From NCBI RefSeq assembly GCF_900316465.1, contig NZ_ONDD01000007.1, positions 62,001-126,000 on the forward strand: a stretch of 64,000 nucleotides of DNA, given 5' to 3'. How positions within the stretch are numbered: the first letter of the stretch is position 1; every line of letters begins with the position of its first letter. Of this stretch, positions 49,516 to 58,425 are shown piece after piece. Below the pieces are notes generated by a model, which ran no database searches, was not told the origin of the DNA, and saw nothing but the letters and a program-made list of their open reading frames with translations. This DNA is from an uncultured Fibrobacter sp. (GTDB taxonomy: Bacteria; Fibrobacterota; Fibrobacteria; Fibrobacterales; Fibrobacteraceae). The position numbers and the translations under genes were made by a program.

Positions 49516-51409
49516 ACATGCTGTTGTACGTGTTTTCAAGGATTTCATCTTCCTGACTCTTTACTTCGGCCTGTTTTTCTTCGGGCGCCTTGTTCAATTC
49601 TTCGTAATACTGCGCAGAAAGCTTGTTCACATGGGTTTCGCTGCTCTTGACGCGCTTGCGCAAACGTTCCAGATCCTGGTCGGTAATGGTCAAGCGGGTA
49701 TTCATCATCGAAGCCGCCTTCTTGCCCCAAGGAGTCTGACCATACTTGTCGCGAAGGAGCTTGTAAGTGAGCATGGTGCTGTCGATACGTTCCGGATTCA
49801 TCTGGAAGTAGATGGCCTTCATGTAAAGGGCCTGAATGCCGGCCTGCGTTTCGGGATATTCCTGATACAAGCTGTCGAAACGCGTAAACGCACGGGCATA
49901 AGCGGAATCCACCTGATCCATCTTATCCAAAGGCATTTCGGCAGCGATTGTCCAAAGGCTTTCGGCTTCCATGTACTTTTCTTTCGCCAAATCTTCGCGG
50001 GTCTTTAAGGTCACACGCATACCCAAGTTCACCTGAGCCTGCTTTGCATATTCCGTTTCCGGATACTTCTCGATAATCTGCTTGTAGATTTCTTCGGCAG
50101 AATCGGGATCATGCATATATTCGTCGTAAATAAAGGCCTTGGCGTACAAAGCGCGCAGGGACTTCGCACTGTCGCCCGATTCAATCACGGCATCCAAGCG
50201 AGTCATCGCGCTGTCGACTTCATCCAGCTTGAACAGGAAAAGTTCGGCAATCAGGAATTCCGACTTGAAGAAGTTATCCACGTTCGGAATCGAATCCTTG
50301 CGTTCCTTGTCGTTCTGGTTACGCATGGCAATCAAGCGCTTTAAAGCATCGCGGCGTTCGCGGGCTTCTTGGCCCCACTTACTAATCGTGCGAGAAATAA
50401 AGCTACTATCGTAATAGACAACGGCCTTGTCGTAATCAATCGTCTTGTGCTGTTCGTAGTCGCCCAGGCAGAAATAACTGCGCGAAGCAAACTCGGAACG
50501 CGGGTATTCCGTGTTCACCTTCTGCAAAATGATAATCGCATCAGGATAACGGCCGCCCAACATGGTCAATTCGCCAATGCGAACCAGGTATTCCGGCTGT
50601 TTGGACTCGTTTTCGGGATTCTTGTAAAGTTCCTTGTATTCGTCTGCCGCCTTCAGGTATTCCTTGCGGTAAGCAAGGCATTCTGCCGCCTGTTCCCCCG
50701 CCGTCTGCTGCTCGCGAGCGTTCAGTTCCTTGATTTCCTTGGCGGTATAATGTTCGCGAGCCTTGTCCCAGTTTTCTTTCTTGAAGTACAGGCCGGCCAA
50801 TCTAAAGTGTGCCTTACCGCGCATAAAGGGCGTACCTGCCGTATCGGCCAGCACCGCTTCCAAAGAAGCAATCGCCTGGTCCGGGAATTCGGCCTGTTCG
50901 TCCAAAAGCGAAAGAAGGTTCAACCCCTGGAAATAGTACGGGTGGTCCTTGGATGCAATCACCGGTTCCAAGGCAAAACGGCTAATGTTAAATTCGTGAT
51001 TGCGGTATAGGCAATAGGCTCTCTGGTATTCCACCGCCTTCATGGAATCATGGTCGGCAAAATAACGTTCAAATTCGTCGTACTTGGTAATGGCCTTGCC
51101 CCATTCATGCTTATGGCGGAAGGATTCACCAATCAAGAACACAGCCTCGGCGGTACGTTTCTTGTTCTTGGGGAAACGTTCCAGCACGCGGGAGCCTTTT
51201 TCGATAATCTTGTCGTATTTCTGGCGTTCTTCGGAGCCAGGCAGGGAATTTTCGCTATCCGGAATACTGTCGAGGCGGGCGGCACGCATTTCGGCGGCCT
51301 GTTCATCCAGGCGTTCCGCATTGAACATGTGGTTCAGGTAGGCACAGCAAGTACACCCCTCGAACACGAGGGCGAGCATCACAAGTGCCATGTAGCGGAT
51401 ACGTAGCAT
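49502..51409 (-). CDS. TPR-repeat lipoprotein
   Basis: 635 residues. MLRIRYMALVMLALVFEGC gives a lipobox (Cys 19) followed by CC. The rest is helical TPR-like repeats throughout (EAVFLIGESFRHKHEWGKAITKYDEFERYF; AHFRLAGLYFKKENWDKAREHY; RSYFCLGDYEQHKTIDYDKAVVYYDSSF; DSAEEIYKQIIEKYPETEYAKQAQVNLG), ending in a charged coil (DQDLERLRKRVKSSETHVNKL). BamD/YfgC-like scaffold role in the envelope is possible, but no family beyond TPR is certain. The ATG at 51409 starts a proper lipoprotein signal; a longer frame to 51478 overlaps the next gene. Confidence 0.82.
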   Translation of the reverse strand: MLRIRYMALVMLALVFEGCTCCAYLNHMFNAERLDEQAAEMRAARLDSIPDSENSLPGSEERQKYDKIIEKGSRVLERFPKNKKRTAEAVFLIGESFRHKHEWGKAITKYDEFERYFADHDSMKAVEYQRAYCLYRNHEFNISRFALEPVIASKDHPYYFQGLNLLSLLDEQAEFPDQAIASLEAVLADTAGTPFMRGKAHFRLAGLYFKKENWDKAREHYTAKEIKELNAREQQTAGEQAAECLAYRKEYLKAADEYKELYKNPENESKQPEYLVRIGELTMLGGRYPDAIIILQKVNTEYPRSEFASRSYFCLGDYEQHKTIDYDKAVVYYDSSFISRTISKWGQEARERRDALKRLIAMRNQNDKERKDSIPNVDNFFKSEFLIAELFLFKLDEVDSAMTRLDAVIESGDSAKSLRALYAKAFIYDEYMHDPDSAEEIYKQIIEKYPETEYAKQAQVNLGMRVTLKTREDLAKEKYMEAESLWTIAAEMPLDKMDQVDSAYARAFTRFDSLYQEYPETQAGIQALYMKAIYFQMNPERIDSTMLTYKLLRDKYGQTPWGKKAASMMNTRLTITDQDLERLRKRVKSSETHVNKLSAQYYEELNKAPEEKQAEVKSQEDEILENTYNSMYDFE

Positions 51410-51444
51410 GGGAGTAAAGATACAAAAATGAGGGCTATAAAACC

Positions 51445-53160
51445 CTAGTATTGGTTCAAATACTTCGTGTAGTCGCACAGTTTGAGGCCCGGCGGAAGCG
51501 CGGACTTGTCAAAGCGGACCATACGGACTTCGGCCGGTTTACCCACTACGCGGGCAAGCATTTCGAAGTTATCCTGAGTTTCCCACACGGCGGCATCGAT
51601 AATCAAGCCATCACCGCAATCGGTTTCACCCGTGCTGTTGCCGATACCAGAGATTCTGGAATTCTGCTTCAGGAGTCGCGTATAGATTTCGGGAGCAATT
51701 CCAAAATGATTCGAGGTCGAAGACGAGTCATGCACGACAACATGTACTTCGCGGAAATGATTCAGGGAATCAAAGACAACCGTGTAAGTGTGCATGTAAG
51801 GCGCAATAAAGAACGATTCCTGCCACACGTTCCTTGCCACGGGCCTGAAGTTTCCAATCGAGTACTTCTTGAAGAATTCCTTGGGGGTTGCACCGTAGCG
51901 CACCACATAGTGGCCAAGCATCGTCGAGAAATCATGAACGGCAGACGGAGCCATGGTTTCGCGTAGGCTATCCACGGCTCGGTTCAAGTTCGCGGTCAAG
52001 CCATCGTTCTTGTTAATGGGCGCAGGCCTGGTAATGTTAGATTCCTGAATGCGCTGCTGAATGTCGGGGTATTCCGGATCGATCTTCTGGATTTCCTGGA
52101 ACTGCTTGCGGGCAAGGTCAAACTGGCGGCCCTTCAAATAAGCGCGGCCGAGAGCTTCCTTGAGCGGCAAGTTTTCGGGATACTTGTCGACCATGGGTTC
52201 CAAAATATCGAGGGCAGTCTGAGCACGGTCTTGGGGAGAGAGCACCACTCCGTTACCCGGACCCGGAGGAGACTTTTCGCCCAAAGTCGAGACGGCTTCG
52301 CGAGCCGGAGAGTAATCGGGCATGAAGGCCAGAATGCGCTGGTAAATCTTTTCGGCGGCATCGAAATGGCCCTGGTATTCGTCCATGTAACCCTGCAACA
52401 GCAAGAGCTTCACGTTTACCGGGTACTGAGAAAGGGCGTATTCCACAACGGCTGCGCAACTGTCCAGCTGACCGCTGCGATGGTAAAGGTCAGCAAGGTT
52501 TTCGTAGGCAGCAGGCACATCGCCGCCCGAAAGGCTCACCACCGTCTTGAATTCGTTGGCTGCCTGCAAGTAACGGCCGTTTTCCATCAAGAGCTTGCCG
52601 TACCAAAGCCTGGTCTGGTACAAGGCTGGCGCACGTTCAGAAGCCACGCGGGCCAGTTCCAACGCAGCAGAGGCGTTACCGGCCTGGTAAATCTTGCGGC
52701 TTTCGACATAGGTTGCCACACCGGAACCCGGCAAGCGGGCCTGCAGTTTTCCAATCAAGAGAGAAAGGCGGTCCTGTTGGTTTTCCGTTAGCGAGCCCAT
52801 TTCGAACAAAGTATTAATTTGTCCAAGAAGCGCCGGCAAAAGATCCGGGTAAAGAACTATCACGCCATCGTAAATATCGTAGGCAGCCTGGTAAGAGCCC
52901 GAACGGGCAAGCTCCGTCGCACGGCGAAGTTCAGTCTGCACCTGCACCGGGACCTTGGCAACATCGGCCGTCAAATCCGGCGTATCGCCACGGGCAACGG
53001 TCGAACCGGCAGGCAAACCGTAAGGAATCCCGCCTACCGAAATTTTACTGGGGCCATAAACATCATAAATACGAAAGCCCGCAAATGTAAGCAGGGCTCC
53101 GCAACAAAGGGTCAAAAACAAGTATGCAGCCCTTCGGGCTGCCCAAGACGAATACGCCAT
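51445..53160 (-). CDS. Membrane-anchored TPR protein
   Basis: 571 residues. A short cytoplasmic N-terminus and one hydrophobic helix (AAYLFLTLCCGALLTFAGF, about 11-29) are followed by TPR repeats (about 75-375; GSYQAAYDIYDGVIVLYPDLLPALLGQINTLFEMG, GRYLQAANEFKTVVSLSGGD). The non-TPR C-terminal domain (about 400-571, RNVWQESFFIAPYMHTYTVVFD...FGIAPEIYTRLLKQN) has mixed strands and helices and no recognised family. The start ATG overlaps the sigma-factor stop by one base (TAATG), so the pair is translationally coupled. It may be an assembly platform at the inner membrane. Confidence 0.78.
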   Translation of the reverse strand: MAYSSWAARRAAYLFLTLCCGALLTFAGFRIYDVYGPSKISVGGIPYGLPAGSTVARGDTPDLTADVAKVPVQVQTELRRATELARSGSYQAAYDIYDGVIVLYPDLLPALLGQINTLFEMGSLTENQQDRLSLLIGKLQARLPGSGVATYVESRKIYQAGNASAALELARVASERAPALYQTRLWYGKLLMENGRYLQAANEFKTVVSLSGGDVPAAYENLADLYHRSGQLDSCAAVVEYALSQYPVNVKLLLLQGYMDEYQGHFDAAEKIYQRILAFMPDYSPAREAVSTLGEKSPPGPGNGVVLSPQDRAQTALDILEPMVDKYPENLPLKEALGRAYLKGRQFDLARKQFQEIQKIDPEYPDIQQRIQESNITRPAPINKNDGLTANLNRAVDSLRETMAPSAVHDFSTMLGHYVVRYGATPKEFFKKYSIGNFRPVARNVWQESFFIAPYMHTYTVVFDSLNHFREVHVVVHDSSSTSNHFGIAPEIYTRLLKQNSRISGIGNSTGETDCGDGLIIDAAVWETQDNFEMLARVVGKPAEVRMVRFDKSALPPGLKLCDYTKYLNQY

Positions 53161-54011
53161 TACTTTTCCAAGAAATCAGCCAGTTTTTCTTTATGTTCCT
53201 TGCTCTTTTGCAGACGACGCAAGGTTTTGTTCTTGATCTGGCGGACACGCTCGCGGCTCAGTTTCAAATCTTCACCGATATCCTTGAGCGTCGTGTCTTC
53301 AACCGTATCAAGTCCGTAGAACATGCGAAGGATTTCTTCTTCGCGCTGCGGCAGAGCAGACAATGTTTCCTGGATGAGCTTGCGACGTTCATCCTTTTCC
53401 ATGTCTTCGTCTTGGTTACCGTCGGATCCCAAGACATCCATAAGCGTACTGACCGTGTCACCGCTACCGCCGACATTCGTGCTGTCGCCAATGGGGGCAT
53501 CCAGCGAAATGTCCACGATTTTTTCCATGACCTCGACGATGTCCTTTTCGAACGGCGCGAATTCGTCCATAGCTATGGTACGATCGTAGTCACCGTCGTT
53601 CTGCATCAAGGCCCGTTTAAAGCGGTTCACCAAGGCAAGCTTGTTGGGCGGAATTCGGACCGCGCCCACCTGTTCAAACAGGGCTTTCTGGATAGACTGG
53701 CGAATCCACCAGACCGCGTAAGAAATAAACTTGACATCCTTTCCCATATCAAAGCGTTTTGCCGCCTTGAACAACCCGATATTTCCTTCGTTAATCAAAT
53801 CAAGCAGGGAAAGTCCACGCCCCTGGTACTTTCTTGCGACACTCACCACAAAACGGAGGTTACCCCGAATCAGGCGCTGCAAGGCCGACTTGCGGATTTC
53901 TTCCGCCTGGTCGCTCTTGATAATCGCAAGAAGAGCCTCTTCTTCCTGAGGACTCAGGGTCGGAAACCTGTTGAGGTCCCTAAAATAAAGCGCTTCGTTT
54001 GCATCACTCAT
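53160..54011 (-). CDS. RNA polymerase sigma-70 family factor (RpoD/SigA type, no region 1.1)
   Basis: 283 residues. Region 1.2-2 is present: ALYFRDLNRFPTLSPQEEEALL, LIRGNLRFVVSVARKYQGRGLSLLDLINEGNIGLFKAAKRFD, and region 2.3-2.4 KFISYAVWWIRQSIQKAL. Region 3 and region 4 follow (LPQREEEILRMFYGLD; helix-turn-helix TLKDIGEDLKLSRERVRQIKNKTLRRL at about 240-266). It lacks the long region 1.1 and non-conserved insert of E. coli RpoD and is the size typical of group 2 or compact primary factors. The -10-reading residues are RpoD-like, so it should read TATAAT promoters such as that of tRNA-Gly here. The ATG at 54011 (MSDANEALYF) is preferred to a TTG six codons earlier. Whether it is the primary sigma factor cannot be decided from the window. 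Confidence 0.92.
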   Translation of the reverse strand: MSDANEALYFRDLNRFPTLSPQEEEALLAIIKSDQAEEIRKSALQRLIRGNLRFVVSVARKYQGRGLSLLDLINEGNIGLFKAAKRFDMGKDVKFISYAVWWIRQSIQKALFEQVGAVRIPPNKLALVNRFKRALMQNDGDYDRTIAMDEFAPFEKDIVEVMEKIVDISLDAPIGDSTNVGGSGDTVSTLMDVLGSDGNQDEDMEKDERRKLIQETLSALPQREEEILRMFYGLDTVEDTTLKDIGEDLKLSRERVRQIKNKTLRRLQKSKEHKEKLADFLEK

Positions 54012-54073
54012 AGAAATACATACCTTCAATTCTTCATAGGAAATTTCCTTGAAGACTATCCAAATATGTCTTT

Positions 54074-54370
54074 TTACTTTGTTTTCGTCAAGTTATATAA
54101 CTTTTCGTAAGGGTAAATTCCCGAATTGTGGCCATCGCTAAAGGTAAGGCCTGCGGCGTAGCGGCCAATCGACTGAACTTTAACAAGCTTAATATCGGCC
54201 GGCACCGTAGAATCATCCAGGAGTTTTTCGCCTGTATGTTCATCGACACACAATGCACAAGGACAAGCCAAGCGGAGAGTGCGGATATCGCATGCACCAC
54301 GGCTACCGTCGTTCCATTCGAACCCCAGCTTTCCTTCGGCAGTTCTAAAAACTTTCTTCGGTTGAATCAT
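54074..54370 (-). CDS. DUF971 domain protein
   Basis: 98 residues. GFEWNDGSRGACDIRTLRLACPCALCVDEHTGEKLLD matches DUF971, the zinc-binding N-terminal module also found in gamma-butyrobetaine hydroxylases. The CPCALC cluster and the DGHNSGIYPYEKLYNL tail are the usual conserved points. DUF971 genes are frequently next to mrp/apbC genes, as here (stop/start overlap of one base), which points to iron-sulfur protein assembly, though no activity is known. Confidence 0.88.
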   Translation of the reverse strand: MIQPKKVFRTAEGKLGFEWNDGSRGACDIRTLRLACPCALCVDEHTGEKLLDDSTVPADIKLVKVQSIGRYAAGLTFSDGHNSGIYPYEKLYNLTKTK

Positions 54371-55494
54371 TAGACAGCCTCCACCGGAAGTTGTTCGAAA
54401 TCGTAGTTAAAATTCTTGAGCACACCATTACCTTCGGAAGCAAACATCGAAAGCGTGCGGACGGTCGCATCGGCGGCCTGCATGAAGGCCTTGGCCGATT
54501 CGGAGTTCGGATAACGGAGCACAGCCGGCGTACCTTCGTCGCCGCAGCCCGCGACTGCAGGTTCAAGCGGAACCTTTGCAATCAGGGGGACTCCCCACTT
54601 TTGGGCGATGCGTTCACCACCGCCTTCGCGGAAGATGTTGTGATGCTTGCCGCATTCACCACAAATAAAGTAGCTCATGTTCTCGACGACGCCCACCACC
54701 GGAACGCCCACGGAATCGAACATGGCAAGACCCTTGCGGCAGTCGGCAAGAGCCACCTCTTGCGGTGTCGTCACCACGACGGCTCCGGCCATCGGGCAAT
54801 TTTGCGTAAGGGTCAGCTGAATGTCACCCGTTCCAGGAGGAAAGTCCACCAGCAAGTAGTCAAGTTTGCCCCAGCGCACATGATGGATAAAATGCTGGAT
54901 CATCTGCGATACCATCGGGCCACGCCAGATGGTCGCCTTGTCGCTATCGGCGAACATGCACATAGACACAATACTAATGCCGCCCTTTGCTTCGACCGGG
55001 GCAATCGTATTGTCTTCAAAAACTTCGGGAGCACGGTCGATACCGAACATGAGTCCCATACTGGGGCCGTAAATGTCGGCATCCAAGATTCCCACGCGGG
55101 CACCCGAGAGGCTGAGGGCCATGGCGAGGTTTGCCGTTACGGTGGACTTGCCCACGCCACCCTTACCGCTTGCAACCGCCACCACATGAGCGACATCGCC
55201 GATGTACGAAACTTTCGGAGCCTGCGCAGCCGTATTGGAGCTTTCTACGCGGCCTTGCGCCGTAAACGTCACGTTCACTTCGCTTGCGCCAAGCGACTTG
55301 ACAATCGTAATGCACTGGTCCTTGAACTGATCGCGAATCGGGCATGCCGGCGTTGTAAGCCTAAGATCAAAGCTCACCTTGTCGCCATCGATCTTTAGAT
55401 TCTGGACAAAGTTCAGTTCAACGATATTCTTGTGCAGGTCGGGGTCTTGAACCGCCTGCAGGGCCGTCATAATAGTCTGTTCATTCAACTGCAT
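54370..55494 (-). CDS. Mrp/NBP35-type iron-sulfur cluster carrier ATPase
   Basis: 374 residues. The N-terminal MIP18/DUF59 domain (about 5-85, ALQAVQDPDLHKNIVELNFVQNLKID, PACPIRDQF) is followed by the deviant Walker A P-loop AVASGKGGVGKST (about 106-118). The switch motifs LDADIYGPSMG and LLVDFPPGTGD (about 213), and ENMSYFICGECGKHHNIFREG, whose CxxC binds the bridging cluster, are also present. It transfers 4Fe-4S clusters to apo-enzymes as a dimer. First gene of a leftward cluster with DUF971, the sigma factor and the TPR proteins. Confidence 0.94.
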   Translation of the reverse strand: MQLNEQTIMTALQAVQDPDLHKNIVELNFVQNLKIDGDKVSFDLRLTTPACPIRDQFKDQCITIVKSLGASEVNVTFTAQGRVESSNTAAQAPKVSYIGDVAHVVAVASGKGGVGKSTVTANLAMALSLSGARVGILDADIYGPSMGLMFGIDRAPEVFEDNTIAPVEAKGGISIVSMCMFADSDKATIWRGPMVSQMIQHFIHHVRWGKLDYLLVDFPPGTGDIQLTLTQNCPMAGAVVVTTPQEVALADCRKGLAMFDSVGVPVVGVVENMSYFICGECGKHHNIFREGGGERIAQKWGVPLIAKVPLEPAVAGCGDEGTPAVLRYPNSESAKAFMQAADATVRTLSMFASEGNGVLKNFNYDFEQLPVEAV

Positions 55495-55561
55495 AATAGG
55501 TCGGCGCTTTGAGTTATAAGTTTATTTTTCCGAGTCAAAATTTAGACTTTTTCGAAAGGCA

Positions 55562-55597
55562 AAAAAAAGACACGTACCGACAGTACGTGTCTTTTAC
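55562..55597 (-). terminator. Terminator of the DJ-1/PfpI gene
   Basis: AAAAGACACGTAC-CGACA-GTACGTGTCTTTT is a 13-bp near-perfect stem; read leftward it ends in eight T. It lies 46 bases past the stop at 55644. Confidence 0.9.
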
Positions 55598-55643
55598 AGA
55601 AAGAGAATTTTTTGAAAAATGTTTTTTCAGTGAAACGCCAAGA

Positions 55644-56222
55644 TTAAATCTTGATTTTTGCGCCCATGAGTTTTACGAATTCGCGGACAATTGCCGTGTC
55701 GCCAGGCCATGCCGGAGCGGTGACCAAGTTGCGGTCCACGACAGCTTCATCTACGTTCACTGCCACATACTTGCCGCCGGCAAGAGTAATGTCCGGGCCG
55801 ACTGCGGGGTAAGCCGTAGCCTTGTAACCTTTGAGCACGCCAGCTGCAGCAAGCACCTGCGGACCATGACAAATGGCTGCCACCGGTTTCTTGGCCTTGA
55901 AGAATTCCTTCACGATTTTGAGCACACGTTCGTTGAGGCGAATGTATTCCGGAGCACGACCGCCGGTAATGAACAAGCCTTCGTAATCCTTCACCTTCAC
56001 TGCATCAAAGTCAGCGGTGAGCGCAAAGTTGTGGCCACGGGATTCAGAATAAGTCTGTTCACCCAGAAAATCGTGAATTGCAGTCGCAACAGTTTCGCCA
56101 GCCTTCTTGTCGGGGCACACCGCATCCACCTGATAGCCCAACATAGACATCGACTGGAACGGGACCATGGTTTCATAGTCTTCGGTAAAATCACCGCAGA
56201 GAAGCAGAACCTTCTTTGTCAT
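55644..56222 (-). CDS. DJ-1/PfpI family protein
   Basis: 192 residues. The core is VLLLCGDFTEDYETMVPFQSMSMLGYQVDAVCP at the start, with the Glu that pairs with the nucleophile (about 14), the nucleophile elbow AICHGPQVLAAAGVL (Cys about 115) and the EYIRLNERVLKIVKEFF helix. FITGGRAPEYIRL near 84 is typical of the PfpI/YhbO branch, described as glyoxalase- or deglycase-like stress proteins. The substrate is not readable here. It is closed by a strong terminator and transcribed alone, with 119 AT-rich bases and no other gene between it and the ABC gene. Confidence 0.9.
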   Translation of the reverse strand: MTKKVLLLCGDFTEDYETMVPFQSMSMLGYQVDAVCPDKKAGETVATAIHDFLGEQTYSESRGHNFALTADFDAVKVKDYEGLFITGGRAPEYIRLNERVLKIVKEFFKAKKPVAAICHGPQVLAAAGVLKGYKATAYPAVGPDITLAGGKYVAVNVDEAVVDRNLVTAPAWPGDTAIVREFVKLMGAKIKI

Positions 56223-56341
56223 TACGCACTCCTGATAAGTAGTTTGTTGTGTTTTTTACAGCCAACATAAGCTGCTGGTTATAAAATACATTAATCGTTA
56301 CTCAAAAGTACGTATATAATTTTTAACAAACTAATTCGGAG

Positions 56342-57721
56342 TTAAGTTCCAGAGAACTTGGGCATTCTCAGCAAGTGCGTCATACAAGGCGGCCATTCTT
56401 CTTCGTAATGGCTCACCAAAATGATTGTCGTTTCTTTCGAAAGCAACTGCAGCAAGCTAAAGATTTTTTCGCGGTATTCGCCTTTGAGGCCCTGCGTAGG
56501 TTCGTCGAGCAGCAGCACCTTGGGCGGACGGATAGCGGCACGCGCCATGAGCACCACACGCTTGTCAATCGGAGACAAGTCACGATAGCGGGCGTTCACG
56601 TCGTCAAAGCCAAGGTAATTCAGCCATTCCTTTGCCTTTGCGCGTTCTTCCCAAGTGGTATTGTCGGCCTTGCAAAGGTTTGCGGTAAAGCCCGTGCACA
56701 AGACTTCGGACAAGCTAAGGTCTTCGCGATACTGGAGCGCAAGTTCCGGCGAGAAGAATCCGAGTTTCGCCTTGTGGTCCCAAATGTTCAAGCCATGGCC
56801 CGGACGTTCACCAAGGAGCGTAATGTCATTGTTGTAAATCTGCGGATGGTCTGCGGTAAGCATACCGAGCAGCGTACTCTTGCCAGCTCCGTTTTCGCCC
56901 ATGACCGCCCAATGTTCGCCCTTGCGAACCGTCCAGTTCAGATTCTTGAGCACATCGGTTTCGCCAAAACGGACATTCACGTTCTTGAGCTCGAAAAGGA
57001 TTTCCGGGTCCGATGTATCGGGAGTGCCGAGATTCACAATCTCGTAGCCCTTGAGTTCCTTCTTGGAATACTTGGGAGCAGCGATTTCTTGCGGGAGCTC
57101 GCCTGCATAAGGAGTAAAGGTCTTGTTGGCGTAAACGAACGCCGGAATTTCAGGCAGTAATTCATCTTCGCGGGCAAGGCGCACCGCGACCTTCAAGCCA
57201 TCGCGTTTTGAAAGCTGAACCACGCTGGCAGCCAAGTGCCTACGATATTCAGGATCGAGACCTCCGAACAAATCGTTAAAGTAAACCCACTCGGGCTTTT
57301 CCATCCACATGCGGGCCAGCAATACGCGGCGCAGTTCCCCGTTCGAAAGACTCAAAAGCTTGCGTTCCAGAACTTCGTCGGTCAAATCCGCAATCTTCAA
57401 AGCCTCTTCCAGTTTATCGGGGTCGGTTTCGGGCCACGCCATATCGTCGATATAGCGGTCGGTCTGCAAAAAGAATTTCTTTTTCAAAAGCAGGTGCCGC
57501 ACCAGCGGAGCTTCTTCGTCATGCAGGCTAATAAAACGCTGCTGAAAGAACGGCGCGAGCGCATGCTGAATCTTACGTTGCATTGCCTCCGACATGGTGG
57601 AGACATTTTCTTGCTGATTCAAAAAATGGGTAATGACCCTGTCAAGATCTTCGCCCTCAGTGCTGAAAATCTGCACCTGCGGGAACATTTCAATCAAAGC
57701 TTCAAAACGTTTGAATTCCAT
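56342..57721 (-). CDS. ModF-like ABC ATP-binding protein (two tandem ABC domains, first degenerate)
   Basis: 459 residues. The N-terminal half (about 1-215) has no Walker A but has a signature-like LLSLSNGELRRVLLARMWMEKPEWVYFNDLFGGLD (about 124-158). The C-terminal half (about 240-459) has Walker A GENGAGKST (about 275), a weakened signature LSPIDKRVVLMARAAI (about 382) and Walker B VLLLDEPTQGL (about 402) with switch His in LVSHYEEEWP. This composite layout is that of ModF/PhrA-type proteins, which bear no membrane partner and have uncertain roles. The two halves may form one composite ATP site. It stands alone; no start ribosome site is clear. Confidence 0.82.
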   Translation of the reverse strand: MEFKRFEALIEMFPQVQIFSTEGEDLDRVITHFLNQQENVSTMSEAMQRKIQHALAPFFQQRFISLHDEEAPLVRHLLLKKKFFLQTDRYIDDMAWPETDPDKLEEALKIADLTDEVLERKLLSLSNGELRRVLLARMWMEKPEWVYFNDLFGGLDPEYRRHLAASVVQLSKRDGLKVAVRLAREDELLPEIPAFVYANKTFTPYAGELPQEIAAPKYSKKELKGYEIVNLGTPDTSDPEILFELKNVNVRFGETDVLKNLNWTVRKGEHWAVMGENGAGKSTLLGMLTADHPQIYNNDITLLGERPGHGLNIWDHKAKLGFFSPELALQYREDLSLSEVLCTGFTANLCKADNTTWEERAKAKEWLNYLGFDDVNARYRDLSPIDKRVVLMARAAIRPPKVLLLDEPTQGLKGEYREKIFSLLQLLSKETTIILVSHYEEEWPPCMTHLLRMPKFSGT

Positions 57722-57773
57722 GCGCCCAAATTTAGAAAATGGCTAGGATTACGCAAAAGAAATAAAAGGAAAG

Positions 57774-58403
57774 TTAATCTTTTACGCAACGAACATTTTT
57801 ATAAGCATCCAGATAATCACCACCAAAGTGAATACTATCCATATATGACGCAGCAAAAAAAGTAACTAGATAACTTGGCATTTTTGTAGAGTCTATTGTC
57901 GACGTTAAAAAAGTCGTTTCATAACCATAATCTTCCGTCAGCTTGTAGGACGGAATCATATCAAATCCGCATTCATTCAGGCCATTACCATTTTCTCCAG
58001 GATTTAATGGTTTCCAACCCGTATCATTCTTTAAACGCAACCCGGCCACTTCTATACCACCCATATTATTCACTAGAGTCATCCATTCTTCTCGCGATGG
58101 CAAATGCCAACCTATGGGACATTCTACACTATCAACTTCATACAGTCGTCCTTCATTTTCACACAAGCTCTCTTTGTCAAAGCACTCACTGCTTTTGCTT
58201 AAAAAATTTAGGTTCTCTGCCATCCACACTTGATTACCAATAGTCGTATATTTGTATTCACGGCCATCGCGACTATCCGTAAACACACCTCGTTTATCTT
58301 CAGGACATACACGAGCGGCATCCCATTCTTCATCCGCATCAGTAGTACAAGACATTAAGAATAACGAAATAAATAGTACCACAAACGAGACATATTTAAT
58401 CAT
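57774..58403 (-). CDS. Lipoprotein with Fibrobacter major paralogous domain (short form)
   Basis: 209 residues. Lipobox LFLMSCTT (Cys about 19), short linker, then the TIGR02145-type domain with RDGREYKYTTIGNQVWMAENLNF (about 45), CPIGWHLPSREEWMTLVNNMGG (about 95), and FFAASYMDSIHFGG...VRCVKD at the end. The strong similarity to the next gene upstream (GKQVWMAENLKY, CPKGWHVPTKVEWETLAESV) shows a tandem duplication. Start ATG at 58403 follows GGGGA; a GTG four codons earlier is weaker. Confidence 0.85.
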   Translation of the reverse strand: MIKYVSFVVLFISLFLMSCTTDADEEWDAARVCPEDKRGVFTDSRDGREYKYTTIGNQVWMAENLNFLSKSSECFDKESLCENEGRLYEVDSVECPIGWHLPSREEWMTLVNNMGGIEVAGLRLKNDTGWKPLNPGENGNGLNECGFDMIPSYKLTEDYGYETTFLTSTIDSTKMPSYLVTFFAASYMDSIHFGGDYLDAYKNVRCVKD

Positions 58404-58425
58404 TGATTTCCCCACTAGTTAACAA

